The notes under the pieces: model-generated
What the model saw: the letters and a program-made list of their open reading frames with translations, nothing else
Told to the model about the DNA's origin: nothing
Database searches by the model: none
Origin: Limanda limanda
Taxonomy: Eukaryota; Chordata; Actinopteri; Pleuronectiformes; Pleuronectidae
NCBI RefSeq assembly: GCF_963576545.1
Contig: NC_083655.1
Coordinates: 19,762,204 to 19,826,203 of the forward strand
DNA: 64,000 bases
Direction of reading: 5' to 3'
Shown: positions 8,618 to 20,703 of the stretch, piece by piece
Position numbering within the stretch: the first letter of the stretch is position 1
Layout: every line of letters begins with the position of its first letter
Made by a program: the position numbers and the translations under genes

Positions 8618-8977
8618 TGTATGTCCCGTGTGTGTTGCGGGTTGAAATCAAAGGCAGGAGTCGTCGTTCTCAAGTTAAAATTAAGCAACTTTATTCAGAG
8701 GTCACAAGTCAGGAAACTGCGGTGTCTAGCAATTGGACATGCATGGGCCCATGCATGGGCCTCCAGTCCTACGCAGTAGGCTGACAGGAAAAAAGGCGTT
8801 TTCACAAAGTGCGCACATCGTTTATATATCGATATACTGGGTGTGACAGAGGTTCTTGGATTGGTCGAGACTAGACGGAAGCTGCTGTATCTTACACGGG
8901 GCAGTGCCTAGCTTGCTGGTTCACAAGGCAGTCCTGGCGTCGCGTGTTGATGCTGAAAACAGCCTGTATGATTAACA
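8618..8977 (-). mobile_element. Solo LTR, 360 bp, with CATAT target duplication
   Basis: The segment begins TGTATGTCCC and ends TGATTAACA on the plus strand, so it has TG...CA ends. It is bracketed by CATAT at 8613-8617 and 8978-8982. On the minus strand it contains a TATATAAA box (complement near 8820-8827) and an AATAAA signal (complement near 8690-8695) in the correct order. No internal coding region follows, which makes it a solo LTR left by LTR-LTR recombination. It differs from the Gmr1-like LTR. A 20-bp perfect palindrome centred on GGGCCC lies at 8738-8757. Confidence 0.8.
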
Positions 8978-9245
8978 CATATCAAGAGAGGGACCGTTGA
9001 GATAACACTACAACTGTTTCCCTCAATTTGAATGATGTAAATCTTCTCGACTCAGACGCAAGGTCAGACACAGAGCAAAACCACAGAAAGTGCAACGAGA
9101 CAGGAACGAACTGGTAACCATGCACATGAGAGAGGACATCTCTGAACTAATATAATGAAGTGATTCATGAAATATTGTGAGAAAAAAGGTATGAAAACCT
9201 CCTTGTTTGATAAGGAGCATGGGAACTTCTTAAGTTGAGATGACG

Positions 9246-9249
<4 letters not shown>

Positions 9250-9281
<32 letters not shown>

Positions 9282-9335
9282 GAGGGCCTTGGCCGAGGTC
9301 CGCTCATTATCCTTGTGTGTGTGTGTGTGTGTGTG
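9250..9335. repeat. Pair of (GT)n microsatellites
   Basis: Two GT runs (9250-9278 and 9314-9335) are separated by 35 bp of non-repetitive sequence. Confidence 0.95.
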
Positions 9336-12300
9336 CGTTTACAAAGTGTTGACTACGCTACAGAGTGTAGTTAATGCTTTAAGGACATGATGTGTAGCTG
9401 ACCACACGTTAAAGTGTGTGTATGTCAATATGTGAAAAGCTAATTGGTCAAATATCTCACCAAAAGTGCAGCGATTTTGGGACTAAATTCGTATTGTTTG
9501 GGTTTCAAGGAGCAATAAAGGAGAATTCAGGTATATTTCAACCAAAGTTATGTTATTATAAATGTGGGTGTTTAAATGAATGGTACATTTTGACGAGTAG
9601 ATCACCTCCGCCGGCAGCTGCTTCATCTTATGGAGTGAAATGTCCACTAAAACTTCCCCTTTTCCCCAATAAAATGGTCATATTTTTCTCTGGGTCTTTT
9701 TTTAGATGAATCGACTGGATCCACCGCACCAATTCCAAAAGTTTTATGAAAGTACGTTTCATTTACACACCCAATTTAAAAAAAATGGGGTCCAGATTGA
9801 AAGATACTTGAATCACCCCTTTTAAATCGCAAGACATGCACAGTAGATTATCAGATGACCACAAGCCAACTATCACATGAGATCGGTTGCTGCCAAGCTG
9901 AATTCAACCAAAATACTCAATAAATATGCACAAAAATGTACAATGATATCTCTCCCGTGTCTGAATACTCTTGCAAATCAAAGAAACCTCTGTTTACGTT
10001 CTTCCTCACCAGTTCTCATTACACAACCAACCACAGCCCAGCTATCTTACACCATCGTATCAACAGTGTGACATGGCATACAGTCAATTGTCTGATGTGT
10101 ACAACACCCAAAGCACAACTTTTTTCACAAGAGATTATGCAGTATTTACAGACACTGCAGTCACACTTCCACCCCTGGGTTTATGTATTCCTGCTCTGTG
10201 TGTTGTTGAGAGCGAGCAAGGGCGCCAAGCAGAGATGACTCATGTGTGTCCTGACGGTGTCTGTGGCTCCTCCTCTGCAGGAGCAGCCACAGCGATGGCA
10301 GTCTATAAACCCTCATTGACAGAATTAATAGGACGCATGTTGCCCAGGCAGTGTGTTTGCTTGGTTTTGCGGAAAGGAGCAAAGCAAGTGTCTCAGAATA
10401 GCTTCTTCGCGAGGGGGTTTTCTGTAAACATATGATTTACTGATCTCCTCATTAAGCTGGGTATTTTTTTTTCTTTCCCTTTTTAACACGGCACCGGTTG
10501 TGTCTGCTTCGAGGCGAAAGGCGAAATAAGCAGATGGAGGGATGGAGAGAGAGTGAGTCTGTAGACGAGACACGTGCCACACTGAGCGGACGAGATCTGC
10601 AATTCAAATAAGAAAGCAAATGGTTGTAAATAATTAAAGAGGAAAACACTAAGAGTTGCCCACGTTGAATGAAAGTTCTCCACTAAGCACTATGGTGTTT
10701 GTTAGAGGGGGATGCTTTGAAATAATAAAATTTGCTCCCGGGGAGAAGAGGACAGAGGAATAGATAAGCAGAGAGCATTTCAAATGTAATGCCAAGCCAC
10801 GGCTTTGGTCATTAGCATTTGCTAATATATACAGATTGTAGGAAAACCGTGTCTGGCATGAAGCCCAAGAGAGACATCCTTTTCTCCTCCACATCCATCT
10901 TATCCTCCACCCTGTCTGCCTCCTTTCCTTCCTCCTGTGCTGTGTTTTATATACATACTTTTTCCTCTCACACTCTCAACCCTCCTTCCCCTGCTTTCCA
11001 ATTCCTTTCCTTTGCTCAACTCTGCAGGAGAGCTTGATGAAAAAACATCTGTTTCCCTCTGGGAAGTCCTCCTGAGCAACATGACAGATTCTACCCCACT
11101 GCTAAGGAAGTGAATACAAGTGAAGGCAGACAGAAACACAGGTGTCCACAGTGTAGCGCTGCATGTGTATGCGAGTCCACCAGAGTTTGTGAGTGTTTTG
11201 CTACATCAAAAGATTCCGTTTTTATTTTGTTTTTAATGCTGAATTTGAGAGATTCTGTAAAAGTGCTGGATGTTTTTGGAAGCTGAAATGAACCAGCTGC
11301 AGTGACAACTTAAGTACACGCATTTTACAGGATTTGGACCAAAACATCTCAAATAAAAAAATGTTACATTTTTAGACTCTAAATATGAGGATGCGAGATG
11401 CAGTCATTTCTTTCAACACATTCTATTCATGTTCTTTTTTTTTCAGATACAGAGACTGAGACATATTTTTAAGCTGCACTTGTGAATGTTACTTGTAATA
11501 TTCTATTAGCAGTAAATAGAATGATTGCATGCAATATAAATGTTGAGGCTCTTGGTGCTTTATAACCCAACCGTGCATTTCACCAAATCTCGACTGAGAT
11601 TTCTTCTATTTTCTTTAAGCAATTTTCAGTTTGTGGTTTTGGTTTAACAGCTTTCCTGACTGGCTTTCACTGGCACAATCTTTTTGTGAACCTTGTTACC
11701 ACCGCAACAGGAAGTGAAAAAGCTCTGACGAACCCCTTGTGCACAAACTGCTCAGTACTAAACTACAGACAACAACAGTTTACCAAATAGGTGCTGAAGA
11801 TTATTATTAAAAGTAATTAACAAGTTGGTTTCACAGCCTGTTGTGTTGCCAGTTCATGGCCACAAAAAAAACACTCTTATCACTCAGCGTATTTAAGTTG
11901 CAGCCAACAAAGATAAAACTATCACTGTCATCCAAAATCCAGCGAATATAAACAAAACCCAAATGTTTGCACTTCGTAGCCATCGCAGCCTTAGAACCGT
12001 TGTCAATAAAAAGTGTGGCTTCAGTGGTTTTGAGTCATATTTTTAAAGAATAGAATTCTAGATCATTTTATGACTTTGCTGGTGTTTTTTTAATCAATTG
12101 CTAACAATTTAAGGTTAGTGGCAAGAGTGTATTATTGGAATTATATGGCAAACCGCTATATTCCTGTTGTTCTACTGAAATTTGATTGGTTATTTACTTA
12201 AGACTGTTATACCTATGGACTGTTAATTCACATCTCTGCAATTATTATCACTCCTCAAATATAGGTAGAGGGAGAGGTACTAAGTGTTGACTGCTGTCTC

Positions 12301-12762
12301 CAAACAGGATAATGGATGACAGTTCCAAGATAATACCAGTTTCATCCTTTCAAGAACCTAGCCCTCAGATCCTATTAATTACCAGTGTTGTGTGTTTAGA
12401 TGAAAATCTCTTACTGTATTATTGTGTCCTCACAATTTAACCATAGGTCTTCCTCTGGTATAAACTATATCCACCTATATTGCCTGACTATTGAGTGTGC
12501 TTACATTAATAATACATGTATTAACTTTAGATATCATCTCATGGGTCTAAATTCTGGCGAGCTTGTAATTCAGTCTGTCAGATGATACCTGTTGGTGTTG
12601 TTTGTTATCTTGTGCAAGTTATTAAAATGTCTCTGAGGCTAATTCTTAATTATATTGATGTCAAACATAATTAATAACAATCACATTACAGGTATAATTG
12701 CATTCCTCCAAACTCTGAAGGCAAAGCGAAGGGAGATGGCTAAACTAGTGGCCAATCCTTTC

Positions 12763-12789
12763 CATACCTACATGTCTTATGTAGGTATG
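12763..12789. repeat. Short perfect hairpin
   Basis: Two 11-base arms (CATACCTACAT and its complement) enclose a five-base loop. It is too short for a typical microRNA precursor, and the flanking bases do not extend the stem. Confidence 0.7.
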
Positions 12790-15238
12790 CCCACCCAGGT
12801 TTGGGCCTTTCATAACAGTTATGTTTCTACAAATTGCTACAGGAAACAGGTATAACTTCAGGTATACTTCATCAAACAGGTAGAAGCTAAGTGGCAAGCT
12901 GACTGCCTGTATCTCTTTCTTCCTAAAGACAAAGAATGAGAAAAACATTAAGTTGACGTTGAGTTGAAAAGCACCAATCAGGTCATCTGCCCACACACAC
13001 ACTGGTGAGATGCTACGTTGGCTGACACCAACAGTGTAAAACCAGTGAAAAGGACGTCACGTTACAAACATCAGACCATTAAAATCATAAAATAACAATT
13101 TCAAGAAATAATCCAATAACATGCAACTTAAGACATTGACAAGAGTCAAAGAGCAACTGGTTTGCTATTCTTTCGTGAGAATTCAGAGTGGTACATCACT
13201 TTCAGCTCATCGACTTCACATACTCACTATCCACAGTCATGCAATACTACTCATTAGCATACACAATTCCTCACAACATGCCACTGCTTGTTATGACATG
13301 ACAATGCTGTGTGTAGATATACCCCCCCCCCCCCGTTTCACTGACACAGACACTGCTGTTCACTGGCAGCAACGTTGTACCACTCCTTCTTAACATTATA
13401 AACTAGCTGTCAGTGGGAAAATTACTTTGGCAACTTACACAGTTTAATAAGTAAGTATTGAAAACTGGAAATTGAAGGAGGTAAAAGTAACATCTGTGAT
13501 TTTTGATCCAAACTACATTCTACAGTGTAGCTGTACTGTATATAATATACAATGGTAGTATTCTTGGGTTGCAGTTTTTGGGCCACATCCATAATACCAG
13601 TGGCTTGTTAATTTACGAACATGACTTAAAAAATAAGAACATGACATAAAATGTATGAATATATAAGTAACTATAGCCACTGCACTGAATGTGGGCAGGG
13701 TATATAGAATGGCATATCCTCCCTTGACATATAATGACCTTTAATATTTTCACAGGTACACATTCAGTACCTCTGGCAACTAAAAACACTGACACGGCAG
13801 CAAGAGAAACCTAAAACAGAAACTTTATGAAGCTCTGGTATGAGTAACATCAAAGTACACTGTAAGTTTATGTTTGTTTTTTCAGACTTCTGCAGACTTT
13901 CACCCAGAGTCTGTGCATCTTAACATTCAGAACCCGTTTTATACAGTTGAAAAAACAGTTTGTCAACTTAGAGTAAAATGAAAGTGGGAGTGTGATTTTA
14001 TGAGATTTTACTCCAAGCCTCGGGGCAGCTAAACTGTAACTGTTGAAAGGGTGTGTGGACCTTTGATATCATCTGTATGGTGCAAATGGGAGAAATGCTG
14101 AGAAGAGTCACACAGTCATACAGTTTAAACAATTGGAGAGTCAGCAGAAGGCTCAAAGCAGATGGATTATGCTATGCAGGTCCTTATTTTATTATTCATA
14201 CCAGCTGAAGATTTGCACAGCAAACTGTAGCGAACACCAATATTTTTGACAGAACATACTCTTTCCGGCAGCATAATGTGGATCAAGTGTTTGTCTAAAT
14301 TTGAGAAGGAAAATATAGAGATAATGTCCATGTTTTTCAGTTCTTACAGTTTTACTATGTTGGTCACATCCCAAGTCCCATGCATATCCTTTGCTTTGTC
14401 ACAGTTAATTATTTTGAAATTCAGAATGTAATTTGAGCTGACAGCAAAGTGAGAGCCATATTAATTCATTGTGGCAGATGTGCACCTGACCGCTCACCAA
14501 AATCAGACGTCTACTTTTTTTTTTCCTGCGATAAAATGAAACCAAAAGCTCTTCTCTTTGTTTGATGTAAAGAAAAGCTTAAATGTCAACAGCAACAGGA
14601 AGGTGGGAAGATATAGATTTAATCATATCAAGATCGATAATGCCTTTTTTTTCAAATGGTCACATCCATCTAGAAATGTAATGTTTTTACCTCATTGACA
14701 TAGTGAGCAAGAGCAAAACTGAGAGTCGTTAAAATGGGTTTAATTTCTTCGAGATACAAATGATTTTTGTCTTTTGAAATGTTGAATGATGGTCACATTG
14801 TTGCACTGTGCAGAGATCATAAGAAAGTGGTCATGGAAAGAGTTTAAAACATGTAGGTTTGACACTTGTTGTGGAAGTTTTCTGGAAGCTGGTGAAAGGA
14901 GAACTCAGGCAGCAGCTGATGTATTATGCAGAAGAGTTTAATGTAGACTTGGTGGATCAAGGAGACCAGAAGTCTGAAGATATCTCCCACAGCATTCACA
15001 TATAACTTCCTCTATTTGTGTCACCCATTCAAAGAGCACATCCTTGAATGGCTAGAACTGCTGTCAGTCTCCATGTTACATGTAGGTGTTCACATCCTAT
15101 TGGTAATTAAGCCTTAAGTATGCACTCCTTATTCACATTGTGTCCTTACGTCTTGCCACTGGTGAAATACGCAAAAGAGTTGAGGTCGGTGAGAGTTGAA
15201 GTTGGTCCCTGTCTATCTGACTCATCTGAATAAGATAT

Positions 15239-15280
15239 ATAAGCCCACGCTCAAGCGTAGACCCTAAGCGTGGGCCTTTA
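15239..15280. repeat. Imperfect inverted repeat
   Basis: Arms of roughly 11 bases (AAGCCCACGCT and AGCGTGGGCCTT) have one extra base in the right arm and enclose about 18 bases. No function is apparent. Confidence 0.6.
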
Positions 15281-15385
15281 TCTATAACCTGACCTTTGGT
15301 ACTGCTTAGAGGGAGAAGGGAGTATCTGTGGAATTATACAGGCACTATTCTCCTGGACAGATATAATATATACATTACATACATA

Positions 15386-15389
<4 letters not shown>

Positions 15390-15448
<59 letters not shown>
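15390..15448. repeat. (TA)n microsatellite, about 59 bp
   Basis: Uninterrupted alternating TA. The isoleucine/tyrosine-rich open frames over it on both strands are artefacts of the repeat. Confidence 0.97.
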
Positions 15449-15451
<3 letters not shown>

Positions 15452-16154
15452 GCACATACAGTCATGTTTGAGGATGTTCAAAAATTCCTAAACAACAGTT
15501 GAGTTCAACTTGTGTGAATGGCTTTGAAAAACCTGGCAAAGGTAAAGATTATGGTTTTGGTTAAATTGAAGATGTCCACATCTTATGTCTTCATTGATTT
15601 TTTTTAGCCAGGCATTATGTGGTCCAGTGACTCCGGTGCTCCACTGAAGTTTCCGCCAGTGCCATTATATATCAGGTATTTTTGGCATGTGGCGACAATC
15701 TCCAAAATTATTGTGGTAACAACTTCATATTTTACTCTGGATATAGTAAATCGGCCATAACTGTGGTTATCCTTGGACTTTACATTTAGTGCCATGACCT
15801 ATACCTGAAAACTGCACTGTACTATGCTTTGTGCTAATGACCCAAAATTATGCACATGGGACATCGAGTAAATATATTTTTTTTGATCGATGCTTGATTT
15901 ACAAATTATTACATCACACAACTTAAAAAAAAAAGAGCTGAGTAAGTCATTAGGTCTATTGATTATCCATTATTAAACTGGGATGTCATTCATGGCGAAC
16001 ATTAGACAAAATATACATAATATAACAACAAGCAACATGTTAGCCTTGCCATTGAAGACCACAGCACTATTGACAAATCATGCTGAGCTATCAGCATAAT
16101 GAGTCTGCACGATCAGGGGAATGGATTAGTGGGAACGAGGTGAATTTTAAATGG

Positions 16155-16403
16155 TTTTGTATTTATATAGCGCTTTTCTAGTCTTGATGACCACTCAAAG
16201 CGCTTTACAGTTCTGTTTTACATTCACCCATTCATTCATATGGTGCATCTATTAGCAGCACTTTGTTGTTCTATGGGGGGCAGTTCAGGGTTCAGCATCT
16301 TGCCCAAGGACACTTCGGCATGCAGATGGGTCAGACTGGGGATTGAACTGCCGACCTTCAGGTTGGAGGACGACCACTCTACCCCTCAGCCACAGCTGCC
16401 CCT
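16155..16403 (-). repeat. Common teleost tRNA-related interspersed repeat, copy 1
   Basis: The segment starts TATTTATATAGCGCTTTTC and contains CACTCAAAGCGCTTTACA, TTGCCCAAGGACACTTCGGC and a tRNA-like end with GGGGATTGAACTGCCGACC and CAGCCACAGCTGCCCC. Read on the minus strand the tRNA-like head comes first. The same family recurs at 36079-36250 and 49138-49330. Confidence 0.75.
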
Positions 16404-19400
16404 AGGTCCAGCCTGTACGCCCACATTAGCTGTGTGCAGATTGCAGTTATACATGCGGTTGATTCACAGGTGGGATGGGTAGGGTAATGAAAAAATTACA
16501 ATTCTGATTAATAGTGAATGGGTTTGGGTGGGTGAAATAGGCCAATTGGATGAGTCATCAGAGGACAATTTGCTTTCTTTTCAGGAGAAACAAGGCTGCA
16601 CATTGCCACGGCTGCAGCACCTTGCAAAAATAATCATGTGTGTTCCTGCAACAAGTGCAGCCGTCTAAGCTGTCTCTAATGTTTCACCTTGTTTTTTTAT
16701 TTATTATAAAATTTTTTGTTACTTTGACTTTTTAGATCAGTCCACATCCCATCATTCTATACTTTTGGGGACCCGCCATGTCATCATTTAGGATTAGCCT
16801 ATTGCTTAGCATTATCTTTGGTTGTTCCTACCTCACCTGCCTATCTTCACCTATTGCCTGACTGTGTATGTGTTCATTATTGTGTATTTGTCAGTTTATC
16901 CTCCTGTTTATGCTCCTGTTTTTTTTTAAGCATTGTGTTTGGGCAATTTCCCTGAATATTCTATTTACCTGCCTGAACTTCAGTTTTTTCCAACTGCCTG
17001 CCAGCAACTGTCCACCCTGCATGTGTCAGGGTTGCTACCAGCAACTGTAATGAAGTCAAATGAAAGTCAACTAGAAATGCTCTCAAAGAGATGCAACACC
17101 CACGCTGCATTTGTCCATAGCTTCCCATATTATCACTGAAGAATATCTAAATATACTGTATATTAATACAATCTGTCACTGAATCAAAGACCATTCAATG
17201 CAGTATGTGTATTCGTCCATTAGCTTTAGGCAAAAAACTTTGATCCCATGGTGTGACCTTGACTTTTGAGGGAATGAAAACCAACTTGCAAGTTATAGCT
17301 GGAACAGAAAAACAGGCACTTATGATAATATGCCCGCCCACTAGTGAGTAGCATTGCTGAAGGTCAAATATTCTACACACCTACCAACATCCCCAACTGA
17401 ACGGGAAAGTATTTGGTTTAGTGACGAACATTGGACTTATTTACAAGTTATGCCTTGTGGAATCATTCATTCTGTGCTGTTGTGGGATGATTACATCATC
17501 ATGATTCTGCGTGTGTGTTTCATACACCCTGTTAAGCTCCCTGCCATCAGGTCTAAAGGATCCGTAAAAATGCATGTATTTTAATAATCCCTGTTATTTG
17601 AACTGAAGTGAATTTCAAGTAAGTTTCATATTTCTTTTCTCTAGTTTAAAGATCAGACAGTGCTTGATGTTTCATAACCCCCCATCCACTGATGTAATAT
17701 CACGAATGGGCCGTGCATAATGCTCTGGAATCAATATACATCGAGTGCATGTTTTTCAGGGAATACACATAGATCTCCAAGCCCGTAGAAAAGGTTCCTG
17801 TTGCAGGTAATCAATACAAAACCATGTTTGCTCTAACTCATGTCTGAGCTCTTACAATGGTGCAGGAGCATTCTTTGTCTCTAGGAGAGGCATTGTGCAT
17901 GATCCGCTGACTAAGCTCCATCTGTAAAAAAGTAACATGAAAGGAAACCAATGAAGTGTAAGCTCTAGGACACTTTATGTAAACCAGCACCTTGCTTTGT
18001 TGGATCTGAATTGAGCCTTTGATAAACTACAGGCGACGGAGAATAATCCAGTCCGTGTGTTAATGCCCTGTATGGTCAAAGGGAAACTTGCAACTGTAGG
18101 ACTTTTTAAATTGCTTGGAACATAACCACAGAGTGTTTATACACAAGCTAATGTTTGCATTGACCTCTGTTTGTTGAGTAAGAAATCATACTTGTAGTAA
18201 TACTTGGATTAAACCGATATGCTCGTCTTTGTCAAAGACTGATGCCCTACAGCTGTGTTCCACTGTTACCTATAATCACGTACAACAATGGTGGGATTCT
18301 GAGCAGAATGTTTTAAAATTTGCATTTTCATTTCCAAACTTCCATTTTCATTATTGTGCGTCTTCTGGGTTGGATTTTCTCGCCACTCTTGCAGATGCTA
18401 ATTGTAAAAAAGTGCTTCACTCACTCTCTGTTGTATGATAACTCAGTGAAATGAGTATGCTCTTAGCGGAGACCTGGCCTTCTGCAATATATATAAAAAA
18501 ACAACATACAACAGTATGAAAATGTAATTCCTTATTGCTAGCTCTAAGTGTTTAAAACCACCCAAGAACTTCAAAAAGCACTTTTTTCCCCACACGTTTT
18601 GCATAAATAAATGTTTTCACTCATCGTGGTTGGACAAGTGTGGATTGATGGGTAAACTAACCAACAATATATTTAACCCCAACTTTACCATCTACAACAT
18701 TGAAGCAATGGGCATGTTAATTCAATAATAATAATAATCGAATAATACAGCTTCTATAAAATGTGTATTCTCTTCAACGGCTGCAGGAAAAAGAGAACTG
18801 TGAAGCCAAACCAGTGAATGTATGTGCCATAAAATCCAAAACTGTTTGCTTATGGGCTGATGTGTGCTGAGTTGATGGTAATTGTCTGTGGGTTGGCCAC
18901 TGGGAGTGACACCTTTCACATTATTAATTTATTTGATTTTAATCAAATAAAATTAATGCATATGATATCCTAACTGAACAATACTGACAAAATACAATGT
19001 ATTTATGATTGTAAAGGGTGAGAGATGAAGAAAGAATTTGAGGCAAGTGTGAGTGTGTTGATCTCAGAGAAAACAAGCAACTTCCAGGTGCTTCCGAGGG
19101 GTGGTCCGATGTGAACAACAGGAAAGACTCTGTACAGATACACAAAGCGAAAAGAGACAGGGCTAACATGTGCAAAATCCCCAATTTAGTCAGGAAAGAC
19201 CAAACAGTCACTATTGTTAGCAAGAAAATGGATTTTCAGTGCAATCCATCTTTCCTTCTCAGCCTTTCCAATACAAATACTGTAACACTATCCAAGCTCA
19301 GAAAAAGCAAATACATCTTTGAATGTGTTACTGCTTGGGTAAATTTCATCGTACCAGACACTCATTTTACAAATAATAAGTTCACATGCAGAACATATTA

Positions 19401-20528
19401 ACTTTAGCTGGATGCCATTTCTTCATAACTCCACTTTAACCACCTTCTCTTTGTTCCGCTCCCCTCACCGGTCTCCATCTTCCTTACGCAGCACTTTGTT
19501 TGTTGTCTCCCTTCTTTACATTCTATCTGAAAATGGCATTACAGGAAGGACATGGAAAACTAATGAGACTATCAATTGCTATTTTTTTTGTTTTTTTCTT
19601 TCTTGCCGCAATGCAGAGAAATGATGTGATTATAGGGGGGTTGGGGAGGAAGGGGATCAAGGAGTTTGGGAGGCAGGAGGCTGAGGATGGGGAGGGGGCA
19701 GTGTGTCCAGCAGGGACCCGGACGGCGCTGGTAATGATGCTGTAATTATATTTGGCATGAGAAGGTTGCTGAGAGGCTACCGTTAATGTAGCATTAGGGT
19801 AACCTCATCAGGCTTTCACATGGCCTGACAGTTTCATTAAAGCGCAGCCGTCTCCCTCTTCCAGCAAGTCCAACGTATTTATAAAATAAATCTTTAAGCC
19901 TCTACCATACACCCCGCCCTATCCCAATATTTGTTTCCTGAGTGTTTCCTCTTATTCAGATTGTCTATAAGCATCTAAGTCTGAACATCGGTTCTGGCTA
20001 ATCGATGAGGAAGGCAAAACAGCTTTATTTCTGTCTCCGCCTATCTCCCTCATTAGTGTTTAGATCGCTTTTAATTTCAGTCCCTTATCTATCAGTGTAA
20101 TGGTTGGACTGCCATTGATTTTTGTCTCTTTATGTATTACCCACTGGGGGCTTTCGCAGAAATGTGATGGGCAAACTTCGGCCCCTGGGAATTCTGTGCA
20201 GGGCCTAGTTTGTTCATTGGAAACTGGTATCACTGATGTATCAAAAATGGTTCTCCATGCCACTGAGGACATGAGGGAGTCAAGATTTCAGGGGATGTGA
20301 GCAAAGTATTTACCACATACTGTCCTACAGTGGAGCTGAGGAAGAAGAACAATCTTAGAGCGATTCAAGAAGAGGAGGAGGAGGCAATCAGCTCCAGCTC
20401 AGCGTTCCTCTCCCCCTCTCCCTCTGTGGACATACATCTGACTCCCTTTGAGCACTTGCATCGATCAAGTACCTCACCCTCCCCCTAACTTAGGCTTCTT
20501 TGGAGCGATGGAAAAAGTGAGAATGCAG
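16404..20528. other. Noncoding stretch
   Basis: There is no gene I can support. It contains an (AAT)n run at about 18724-18738, an AT-rich inverted repeat at 18923-18957 (16-17 base arms with one bulge), and a possible conserved block at 19735-19880 (listed separately). Confidence 0.45.
19735..19880. promoter_or_regulatory. Candidate conserved noncoding block
   Basis: This is a balanced-composition, non-repetitive stretch with several homeodomain-like TAAT cores (CTGTAATTATA, CGTTAATG) and no open frame. It stands out from the AT-rich surroundings in texture only. I have no alignment, so this is a weak guess at an enhancer. Confidence 0.2.
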
Positions 20529-20695
20529 CAGGGCCGGGTCTAGGCAGGGGCAAGAGGGGGCCTGGCCCCCTCAAATAAATGTTGTGCCCCCTCAAACTAA
20601 ATCCCAATTTATAATAATAATAATATAATAAAGCACAATGCCCCCTCAAGATTTGTGGCTGCCCCCTCATACATGCCTGTCTAGACCCGGCCCTG
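20529..20695. mobile_element. hAT-type MITE, 167 bp, with 8-bp target duplication
   Basis: The terminal inverted repeats CAGGGCCGGGTCTAGGCAGG and CAGGGCCGGGTCTAGACAGG (right end, complement) match at 19 of 20 bases. The element is flanked by GAATGCAG on both sides (20521-20528 and 20696-20703). The 8-bp duplication and CAGGG ends are hallmarks of hAT elements. The interior is noncoding, has several GCCCCCTCAA-like repeats and an AAT-rich run, and cannot encode transposase. Confidence 0.9.
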
Positions 20696-20703
20696 GAATG
20701 CAG

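Larger units (their letters stand above)
8983..16150. other. 7-kb noncoding stretch with simple repeats
   Basis: No coding region is supportable. The stretch contains GT microsatellites (9250-9278 and 9314-9335), a pyrimidine-rich tract (about 10880-10990), a C13 run (13322-13334), a TA microsatellite (15390-15448) and a few short inverted repeats. The remainder looks like ordinary AT-rich intergenic DNA. Confidence 0.5.

Noticed and set aside
15278..15502. Ile/Tyr-rich frames on both strands
   Set aside because: Translation of the TA microsatellite.
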